Below are positions 21,401 to 26,538 of a DNA stretch of 26,538 nt, one piece after another (position 1 is the first letter of the stretch; each line of letters starts with the position of its first letter). Both the position numbers and the translations under genes were made by a program. The stretch lies in the NCBI GenBank assembly GCA_009777135.1, contig WRMM01000001.1, forward strand, positions 1 through 26,538. The letters run 5' to 3'. Origin of the DNA: Candidatus Fibrimonadales bacterium. Lineage in GTDB: Bacteria; Fibrobacterota; Fibrobacteria; Fibrobacterales; Fibrobacteraceae. A model generated the notes under the pieces. The model saw nothing but the letters and a program-made list of their open reading frames with translations. It was not told where the DNA came from and searched no databases.

Positions 21401-23344
21401 TTCTATTATTCTCCAAGCGGGTCTCTTACAAGAGGATTTAACGCCAATTTTGACGGCAGAGGATATAAAATCAGAAATTTGAAAATCACAAGCATGCGTA
21501 CATTAACGGAAAATCAAATTTCTTACGAAGGAAATAGGTCTGGCTTATTTGGTATTCTTAGTGGCAAAGTGGAAAATCTAGGGTTGGAAGATGTGAGAAT
21601 AATTTTGCATAACTCAGCTGTTGGTGGAATTGCCGGCTCTGTTTGGAGCGGAAGCATAACAAACTGCTATGTTACGGGCATTGTTAGCACGGGAACAAAC
21701 CCTCCTCATTATTCCCCATTTTACGAATATCAATACGGCGGTATTGCTGGTTCCTTAGACAACGGCAGCATAGACAAAAGCTATTCCACAGCAGAAGTTT
21801 CCATTAATTACAATGCAGCTAGTAGCTCATACGCAGGAGGCATTGCAGGCGTTTCTGAAGAAGGCAGCATAACAAACAGCATGGCGCTTAACCCCAAAGT
21901 AGTTGGCAGCACCGCTACCACTGAAAATAACGGAACTGCTCGCGTGGCTTATTTAAGAAATGGCACATTGGCGAACAACATAGCATTCGCTGGAATGCAG
22001 AACAAAGAAAACGGCACGGAGTGGGCTGATACAGGTTCCGATAAAATGGATGGCGAAAGCAGAACATTTGAAGAGTTGCAAGTTGTCGGAGGTTTTTTGG
22101 CATTTTTTGCTAGCTCTCCTTGGAAATACGAAACAGGCAAGCTCCCAGGCTTAAACAATCAAGCCGTGGAAATGCCAAAGCATCTTAAAATCTCAAACGC
22201 AGAAATTCCGATTATCAATGCGCAGCCTGCTAGCCAACTGGTGGATGCAGGAGATATATTGATTTTAACCATAGATGCAGCAGTGAGCGATGACGGAACC
22301 CTTTCTTATCAGTGGTATCGCAACTCAGTAGAAAGCAACATTGGCGGAGCAATAATTGCCGATGCAACCAGCGAATCTTACGAAGTGCCAACAAACGCTG
22401 AGGGAATCTATTACTATTATGTTGAGATAACGAACACGAACAATGATGTTGACGGCATTCAGATAGTCACAATTCCAAGCGATGTTGCTATTATAGGAAT
22501 AGGCGAACAAGACTCAACCGAAGATAACAATGCCATAGCAGATGCTCTTGAAATTGTTGTAGAAATAGATTATCTTGATATTCAAGCGGCAGAAGTCAAC
22601 ACGCTAGCAGAGGCAAAAGCTGTGGTTGAAAACATTATTGGCGAATTAGGGCTAAACGTTGTGTGGAAAATTATTGACGATGAATTTCAAGCAGCAATTA
22701 ACGGAACAGAGAACGCCCCCGAAGGAGCATACGGCTTTTATAAATTTAAGATTGAGCTAAGAAAAAATTTTGGCACGCCTCAAGCTACAGATGAATTTGG
22801 ATTTGCGATAATTGCAACAGCATACGATTATCAGCCAAACGCAAACGCATTCAAAACCGCTCACGCAGAAATCCTAGGCAAAACCGTTGCCTCCATTGCA
22901 ATAGCAGACAAAACCGCAGTTCAAAAAGCACTGGAAGCTTACGAAGCTCTTAGCAATGGCACAAAAGCCCTGCTAGCAAATGAAGAGATAGAAGCCTTGC
23001 TTAAAAACCTGCTGGAAAAAATAAACGCATTGGAAGCGGAGGCTTCATCATCCAGCAATGATGGCGGCAGTTCATCCAGCAGCGACGATGGCGATAGCTC
23101 ATCGTCAAGCGATGACGGCAGCAGTAGCAGCAGCAGCGATACCCCAAGCCCCATAATCTCCAACCGCATATTCCTAGACAACGTGCCATCAGGCACAAAG
23201 GTAGAAGTGTACAATCTGCGCGGAGAGCGTATATATACAGGCTATTCTGGAAATTCTGAAAAATCCTGGCCAATTCTGATCCAGGCAAAGGGCATGTACA
23301 TTGTGCGCATCGGCAACCAAACGCAGCGTATGGTGGTGAAGTAA
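18458..23344 (+). CDS. Giant modular secreted/surface protein with T9SS-like C-terminal domain
   Basis: A 1628-residue secreted protein. Order: signal peptide (1-24, ending AAFAQ); a parallel beta-helix-like region (about 25-520) with repeats of roughly 22 residues around NISGGTV; four helical FKTAHAxILGKT repeats (about 532-596, degenerate; 598-658; 858-915; 1463-1527); a Cys-containing beta-sandwich-like module (about 660-855) ending SLQSWSGWYTYAYFTIKKIEW, possibly carbohydrate-binding; GLUG-type repeats (about 925-1245; GGIAGSVWSGSITNCY, GGIAGSLDNGSIDKSY, GGIAGVSEEGSITNSM); an Ig-like domain (about 1250-1345; LSYQWYRN); an unassigned alpha/beta segment; a polyserine linker (about 1529-1563); and a C-terminal domain (1565-1628; VEVYNLRGERIY, GMYIVRIGNQ) like T9SS type A sorting domains. 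Probably an adhesin or fibre-binding protein. Flanked by Rpn genes on both sides. Confidence 0.88.
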   Translation: MKTRNKVLKTTAAIMIAVSAAFAQSVADLANAINNYGDDGGLTAAISGNTITVTGSETSIASLELNIPENVKVLWKAEIAGNTNRYNNGYIMDSPSLIELSGSGVFEMENGTINQTGSGNAISNASLSSVTINVFGGTVTNASTGYYSSAIRIQSAGVVNVSQIDENFPTSIKAIYLADEAELNITGGKVENTSDYVIYNYSTGTVNILGGTVNATQGTAIYNERAGTIDISGGTVDGGYGAINNYKNGIVNISGDAVVKATTGWAINNNESGTINISGGDVSATTGTAIRNYGAYGGKCKTNIYGGTVSTTTGTAIENGHEGVELTITGGMVKSESGYAITASDVGNIISISQENSNIPTLITSAGNSTILLGGSQLTITGGTIQNTAAGNVIYYNNFSTTVEPGAIDISGGLVRAGSGLAIYRNRYSYVGELPELTITGTVFAYGSSLADVIDHTNFTEPGHGGVVIAYNEELGFEKYIEGMDLHLFSLPAKTAAWGLQGDISGIAYKSDGFIEMSNIAVVGDNSEEAAEVFLAIYAEILGKDIADIEIADKATVQEALDFYNNILGETPKSLLTSEKELLGEFEIKIAELEAVETFKTAHAAILGKTTVNIAAADKTAVEAALDAYEALSEGAKSILLTSGEKDLLDRLEARISILGCEEEGLIDSKCVSESTFAEGIIWQNEDCRDELGRSLPINIGGTASLWHTAIIGNASVTPADPGFHHKLCDAGGDITYTVGGSEESRSAEIILDLNNISDKIGFCLDYSLIYPSSAAWNAELKMIIASTDGDHVATLPEASAITSKCFSFDNDFENLNLENVQSLKFIFRSLQSWSGWYTYAYFTIKKIEWMSETSEAEAFKTAHATILGKTAETITILDDNAVRATLNAYNALSNSIKALLTSEKELLDELLAKIELMRSELFEGDGTIDSPYIITAAEQLENLALLVNNGVTDFNNSNVYYELGSDIDLDAYSNWTPIGNFYYSPSGSLTRGFNANFDGRGYKIRNLKITSMRTLTENQISYEGNRSGLFGILSGKVENLGLEDVRIILHNSAVGGIAGSVWSGSITNCYVTGIVSTGTNPPHYSPFYEYQYGGIAGSLDNGSIDKSYSTAEVSINYNAASSSYAGGIAGVSEEGSITNSMALNPKVVGSTATTENNGTARVAYLRNGTLANNIAFAGMQNKENGTEWADTGSDKMDGESRTFEELQVVGGFLAFFASSPWKYETGKLPGLNNQAVEMPKHLKISNAEIPIINAQPASQLVDAGDILILTIDAAVSDDGTLSYQWYRNSVESNIGGAIIADATSESYEVPTNAEGIYYYYVEITNTNNDVDGIQIVTIPSDVAIIGIGEQDSTEDNNAIADALEIVVEIDYLDIQAAEVNTLAEAKAVVENIIGELGLNVVWKIIDDEFQAAINGTENAPEGAYGFYKFKIELRKNFGTPQATDEFGFAIIATAYDYQPNANAFKTAHAEILGKTVASIAIADKTAVQKALEAYEALSNGTKALLANEEIEALLKNLLEKINALEAEASSSSNDGGSSSSSDDGDSSSSSDDGSSSSSSDTPSPIISNRIFLDNVPSGTKVEVYNLRGERIYTGYSGNSEKSWPILIQAKGMYIVRIGNQTQRMVVK

Positions 23345-23354
23345 CTTATCACCT

Positions 23355-23372
23355 GCCCCGTTCAACCGGGGC
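23355..23372. terminator. GC-rich hairpin between convergent genes
   Basis: GCCCCG-TTCAAC-CGGGGC, a 6-bp all-GC stem with a 6-nt loop, lies 10 nt after the surface protein stop and just before the end of the convergent Rpn gene. No clear T-run follows on either strand, so it could be a bidirectional terminator of modest strength. Confidence 0.5.
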
Positions 23373-23382
23373 TTAGGAATTA

Positions 23383-24213
23383 TTATAAACCAAGCTTTTG
23401 CTTCGCTTCGGGCAGAGACATACCGCTCTCCCAAAGGGTAAAAGCTTCTTCAAGGCCTCCCACGCGGCCTATTCCTACACCCTCTTTCAAAGCCTCTTCC
23501 CGCTCAACCCTGAGAGCGTCTTTCATGTTCCATTCAGTCAACAGCATATTCCTTACCTCGTATGAGTGAAGCTCCAAAAACCTTTTTAGAACATCCTGCC
23601 GAATGCAATCGTCAATAGCGCGCTCTATGGCAGAATTTCTATCCAAAGTCTTGGAATATTCCTTTACCAAATATACAAAATACTCGTAGCCGTTAAGCGT
23701 TTCACTGCGACTCGCAAGCTCCTCGTTCCTCCCCTTGTTGATGTTGATGACTTTCACACTCAAATTAAGCGTATTTGGATAATCATCGCAGGGAAAAGGA
23801 TACATATCCGACAACTTTAGTATCTGCTCATCTGGCATATCCTCATCGCCGTTGTACAGAACTATGAACTCGGGCTTGGGGATGGTCATTCTTTTTTTGA
23901 GGTATAGGTCATCGGGATTCGTCAGCTTTTCGTAGGTTTTTGACATGTAAATCAGCATCCTCAGCGGCATGTTGTAATTAATCGTAGATTGGTGCTCTAT
24001 TAGCACCACGAGCTTTCCGTCCACCACAAATGCTATGTCGTTCGCCTGCCCCATGAACAGCACATTTTCCAATGTGGCTATCTGTATTTCGGTGTCTTCG
24101 CCATAGTTTGTGTTCTCTATTGCGTTGTACAATTCCAGCAGTTTTCCCTTTTCGCTGAATAGCTTTGTGAAAACGCTGTCTTTGTACTTTCGGTTTGTTT
24201 TGGCTTTTTCCAT
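23383..24213 (-). CDS. Rpn/PD-(D/E)XK family nuclease-transposase, intact copy
   Basis: A 276-residue protein of the Rpn (recombination-promoting nuclease, putative transposase) family. The N-terminus KYKDSVFTKLFSEKGKLLEL, with Asp59 in NDIAFVVDG and Glu73/Gln75 in LIEHQST, forms the PD-(D/E)XK-type active site with E-x-Q. It continues with PLRMLIYMSKTYEKL, IPKPEFIVLYNG, VKVININKGRNEEL and LTEWNMKDALRVEREEALKEG, and ends FTLWESGMSLPEAKQKLGL. In E. coli, Rpn proteins cut DNA and promote RecA-independent recombination; the role here is inferred. The start codon abuts a 14-bp palindrome and lacks a Shine-Dalgarno sequence. A shortened copy lies on the other side of the surface protein gene in the same orientation. 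Confidence 0.85.
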   Translation of the reverse strand: MEKAKTNRKYKDSVFTKLFSEKGKLLELYNAIENTNYGEDTEIQIATLENVLFMGQANDIAFVVDGKLVVLIEHQSTINYNMPLRMLIYMSKTYEKLTNPDDLYLKKRMTIPKPEFIVLYNGDEDMPDEQILKLSDMYPFPCDDYPNTLNLSVKVININKGRNEELASRSETLNGYEYFVYLVKEYSKTLDRNSAIERAIDDCIRQDVLKRFLELHSYEVRNMLLTEWNMKDALRVEREEALKEGVGIGRVGGLEEAFTLWESGMSLPEAKQKLGL

Positions 24214-24227
24214 GCCTTATATAAGGC
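24214..24227. promoter_or_regulatory. 14-bp palindrome abutting the Rpn start codon
   Basis: GCCTTATATAAGGC is perfectly palindromic and touches the ATG (24211-24213 on the plus strand reads CAT). It contains a TATATA that could serve as a -10. In the broken copy the equivalent is GCCTTATATAATGAC (18237 onward), where the symmetry is lost. It could be an operator or a transposase-binding site. Confidence 0.5.
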
Positions 24228-24280
24228 AAATATTGTGCCAAGCAAAAAACGCTGAAATTTGCTCAAATTCGCTGTTTCAA

Positions 24281-24327
24281 AGTGTCCAAAAAGTGTCTAA
24301 ACACTGTTTAGACACTTTTTGGACACT
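24281..24327. repeat. 47-bp perfect palindrome upstream of intact Rpn gene
   Basis: Two 22-nt arms (24281-24302 and 24306-24327) match without mismatch around an ACT loop; each arm begins or ends with AGTGTCC / GGACACT and contains a run of five A or T. It is conserved, with changes, upstream of Rpn copy 1. It may mark the edge of a mobile unit or work as a transcription stop toward the Rpn gene. Confidence 0.85.
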
Positions 24328-24348
24328 ATGGCGAAATATCAGGGCAAA

Positions 24349-24399
24349 TGGGCAAGTTGCCACTTGCCCAATATCCACAGCAATACTGTTTACCTGTGG
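24349..24399 (-). terminator. Two hairpins downstream of the methyltransferase-like gene
   Basis: On the minus strand the transcript first meets CCACAG...CTGTGG (24375-24399, 13-nt loop) and then a 9-bp stem TGGGCAAGT-loop-ACTTGCCCA (24349-24370) followed by TTTG. Together they may terminate the minus-strand operon ending at 24412. The T-run is short, so strength is uncertain. Confidence 0.5.
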
Positions 24400-24411
24400 T
24401 AATATCACGAT

Positions 24412-25293
24412 TTAGATTTTAAACAGAGCATTCAAAGCATTCTCCTTTGCCTTGTTCAGTTTGTTTTTTAAATCAATGTCTTCGGTGGCAAAATATTTTA
24501 TGGCTAGTTTTTCTAGGCAAGACAAATCTTTTATTAGCTGGCGTAGTTCTTCTTTGCTTAGGTTTTTCAAATTTGCAAGCTGTTTTTCTATTTGTTGTTG
24601 CGCAAGAGCAATGTTTGTTTCTTTGGTTTGGGTTTGTTGAGCAGCCTGCTTTTCTTCAAGGGAAATTTTTTGCTCAATAACCTTGCCGTCTGCAGAAACA
24701 AAAACCAAAAGACCGCCAGGAGCTAAAAGCCTTATTGCGTTATTCAAAACATCGCCGGAATTTGGAAAGTTTTCCGAATTGTTCATTACGCAAAAATCAA
24801 AATAGTTCTCCTGCAAAGATAAGGTTTGCGGAGAAGTTATGTGTAAATTTAAACTATCTGCGGCGTTTCCATACTCCTGCAAAAATAAAAGCCATCCCTG
24901 ATTTAGCAAGGTATTAGAAACGCAATGCACCATATTCTCTTCGTTAAATTCACTTGCAATGTATGTTAAAAAATAACTGAGCAATCCCTGCTCCGCGCCC
25001 AATTCTAAAATATTGTAAGGGCGGTGTTTCTGAATGAGCATTTTTACAAGCTTGCCAATCACTTCTAAAATGCAAAGCAGGCTCTGCGGACTTTTTGGAA
25101 TTTGAGAAAGGCTGCCGTAAAGCTCTGCAACCTTGTTAAGAATGCTGAAAATAGATTCCGTTTCATAACCTAATTTGCTAATAATTGGAAGCTTGCTTAA
25201 ATTTTCGCTATAGCCGCTTAGCGAGAGAATCAGCTTATCTTTTTCTCCGCTTTCTGAAAAATAAAAATTGAAATTATCCAAAATGACTTTCAT
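24412..25293 (-). CDS. SAM-dependent methyltransferase-like protein with C-terminal coiled coil
   Basis: A 293-residue protein. After an N-terminal section of about 90 residues comes a class I methyltransferase-type core: motif I NILELGAEQGLLSYFL (94-109), an acidic/hydrophobic FDFCVMNNSE (motif IV region) and NAIRLLAPGGLLVFVSADG (motif V/VI-like hairpin). The glycine pattern E-L-G-x-x-x-G is preserved. The C-terminal 85 residues (about 208-293) are Gln/Glu/Lys-rich helices likely to form a coiled coil. The start follows the upstream glycosyltransferase stop directly (TGAATG) with GGAGG 8 nt ahead, so the two are translationally coupled and probably act in the same glycan pathway. The substrate is unknown. 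Confidence 0.75.
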   Translation of the reverse strand: MKVILDNFNFYFSESGEKDKLILSLSGYSENLSKLPIISKLGYETESIFSILNKVAELYGSLSQIPKSPQSLLCILEVIGKLVKMLIQKHRPYNILELGAEQGLLSYFLTYIASEFNEENMVHCVSNTLLNQGWLLFLQEYGNAADSLNLHITSPQTLSLQENYFDFCVMNNSENFPNSGDVLNNAIRLLAPGGLLVFVSADGKVIEQKISLEEKQAAQQTQTKETNIALAQQQIEKQLANLKNLSKEELRQLIKDLSCLEKLAIKYFATEDIDLKNKLNKAKENALNALFKI

Positions 25294-26444
25294 TCATAGC
25301 CCTCCAAACAATAAATGATTTATTCTGTTTGAAATCAAATCCCAGTCAAAATTGCTTTTGGCATATTGAATGGACTTTTCTGCAGAGCTTTGCCAGATTT
25401 TTTCATTGGGGCAAACTTCCAAAAGGATTTTCGCAAGCGCATTAAAATCCCCAATGGGAAAAGAACGCCCGCAGTTTCCATTGTCGGTAATATCATTTGC
25501 CGCATCTACTTCGCTCGTTATTGTAAAACATCCGTGAAACAATGCTTCTGCAACAACATTCGGCGCTCCCTCGGCAGCGGAAGTCAAAGCAAAAATTTTT
25601 GCCCTTGCATATTCAGCATAAAGCTTTTCTTTGTCCGTTACATTGCCCAAAAACTCAACGCGCCTTTTAAGGTCCGGGAAATTCTTGAAATAATTATCTA
25701 TAAATCCATTGAAATCCGGGTGTATTGGTCCTGCAAGGCGAAGCTTCCAGCTTGGCAATTTATCTGCTGCCATCGCAAACGCCGTCAAAAGAATATCGTT
25801 TGCCTTTTGCTTTGTGCCAATGCGCCCAACTGTTAGGATTGTGTTTTGTTTGGGGGGGATGATAACCATAAAAATCCGTTTGGTATATGCTCAATAATAA
25901 AGTCAGGCCATTTTTTGTTTAAAAATTCTGTCATTTTATAACAGGAGGTGGAAATCAAATCGCAATTGCTTAATGAATTATAATACAGCGGTTCTTTCCA
26001 GGGAATATTATCCATCCAAAAACCATTTGCATCAAGATATAAATAAACTTTGCCATTTGGGCGTTTTTGCTTGTAGGCTTGCAATATGAAACAAGTTGTA
26101 TGATAAAGCCCTCTTAAAATCAAGGCATCCATTTTTTGATGATTTTCATTTATATAATTTATTTGATTGCTTATAAGAGCTTCTAGGCAACCATTTGAGC
26201 TTGGGATAAAATCCATTTCAAGCCCGGGCAAATGCGATAGATATGAATAATCGCCCATGTTTTCCCCAACCAGAACGGCTTTGCAGCCAAAATTTTTATG
26301 CAGCATAAAAGGGATAAGCCCGCACTCTTTTAAAAGCTGGGCATTGTCCCAATGATTGCACTGACTAGCAAGAGAATAAACAGCTATCTTGTCCACGGCT
26401 TCGGTCTTTATTTTGTTTATCAAGTGCTGCAAATCTTCTGCCAT
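25294..26444 (-). pseudogene. Frame-interrupted GT4 glycosyltransferase (two frames, C7 tract)
   Basis: Two overlapping frames make one GT-B glycosyltransferase of about 380 residues. Frame 1 (26444 to 25833, 203 residues) is the acceptor-binding half, ending IEHIPNGFLWLSSPP and then a stop. Frame 2 (25869 to 25294, 191 residues) is the nucleotide-sugar half: NTILTVGRIGTKQKANDIL, WKLRLAGP, VEFLGNVTDKEKL and the E-x7-E region AAEGAPNVVAEALFHG. Family members run from IPNGF directly into a TVGR strand, so both halves belong together. They differ by a -1 shift at a C7 run (25852-25858) ending in C CCA AAC. The cause may be a lost C (mutation, phase variation or sequence error) or programmed frameshifting. 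The start has GGAG 9 nt upstream and a TATATT element at 26466-26471. Confidence 0.8.
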
Positions 26445-26465
26445 AATTAAATCTCCAATGAAGGG

Positions 26466-26472
26466 AATATAG
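26466..26472 (-). promoter_or_regulatory. CTATATT -10 element of the glycosyltransferase operon
   Basis: On the minus strand TTTTCTATATTCCC ends 21 nt before the ATG at 26444, leaving room for the GGAG Shine-Dalgarno sequence. It immediately follows the stop codon of the next gene upstream. Confidence 0.5.
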
Positions 26473-26476
26473 AAAA

Positions 26477-26538
26477 TTAAAATCCGCCCATAATGCCTAA
26501 AGATATTTGGCCCAGCCAGCTTTCTCCAAATGCTTTTC
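26477..26538 (-). CDS. C-terminal end of a probable outer-membrane protein, partial
   Basis: The last 20 codons before a TAA (26477-26479) read KAFGESWLGQISLGIMGGF. The alternation of hydrophobic and polar residues and the terminal Phe are typical of the last strand of an outer-membrane beta-barrel recognised by the BAM complex. The rest lies outside the window. The other minus-strand frames are either stopped or merely extend the next gene, so this reading is favoured, but the evidence is short. Confidence 0.4.
   Translation of the reverse strand, partial: KAFGESWLGQISLGIMGGF

Noticed and set aside
22939..23288. Antisense frames rich in Leu/Ser or Cys/Arg opposite the surface protein
   Set aside because: They are shadows of the polyserine-encoding sequence, with low-complexity composition and no family resemblance.
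23383..24213. Classical insertion sequence around the intact Rpn gene
   Set aside because: No terminal inverted repeats bracketing the gene or target duplications were found; palindromes lie only on the upstream side.

Overview
The window most likely comes from a Fibrobacter-like bacterium (phylum Fibrobacterota), perhaps from a gut environment. Four things point that way: a giant secreted protein with a polyserine linker and a C-terminal domain resembling a type IX secretion (T9SS) sorting signal; many start-proximal CTATATT elements acting as -10 boxes; Gram-negative envelope genes (Skp/OmpH, RseP); and anaerobe-type redox genes (rubrerythrin, an NfnA-like flavoprotein). This assignment is inferred from gene content only. 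No rRNA, CRISPR array or complete insertion sequence was seen.

Layout. 1-750: 3' end of a PD-(D/E)XK protein and a remnant of an AAA ATPase. 754-8598: envelope and glycan genes, namely an OmpH/Skp chaperone, a PHP-glycosyltransferase fusion, tRNA-Ser(UGA) with rsmD (minus strand), a polyprenyl-phosphate sugar transferase, and a phosphohexomutase-UDP-sugar pyrophosphorylase fusion. 8569-17240: mostly housekeeping and redox genes, namely rseP, an NfnA-like flavoprotein, aroD, a TPR membrane protein coupled to an HU/IHF protein, panC with an upstream membrane protein, a small orphan protein, and a rubrerythrin-nuoF operon. 17241-24411: accessory region, a 1628-residue modular surface protein flanked by two Rpn-type nuclease/transposase copies in the same orientation, one gutted by a palindromic element. 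24412-26538: minus-strand glycan operon with a frame-interrupted glycosyltransferase, a methyltransferase-like protein, and the end of a probable outer-membrane protein.

How the genes fit together. Two glycosyltransferases, the lipid-linked sugar transferase and the mutase/pyrophosphorylase fusion could supply and assemble a surface polysaccharide. Skp and RseP serve outer-membrane biogenesis and its stress response. The rubrerythrin-NuoF pair suggests NADH-linked peroxide detoxification. Genes are tightly packed: convergent neighbours overlap or nearly touch, and many starts lie 6-12 nt from a TATATT element, implying leaderless or nearly leaderless mRNAs.

Repeats are a strong theme. There are heptanucleotide arrays of different sequence (AATAATT, GTTGRGA, GGGTATG), some as inverted pairs. 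A palindromic repeat has become the in-frame linker of a two-enzyme fusion. Long palindromes occur around both Rpn genes. The best candidates for new biology are the palindrome-mediated gene fusion (7551-7610), the C7 tract / -1 slippery site in the glycosyltransferase (25833-25869), the modular surface protein with its Rpn borders, the rubrerythrin-NuoF pairing and the leaderless promoter architecture.
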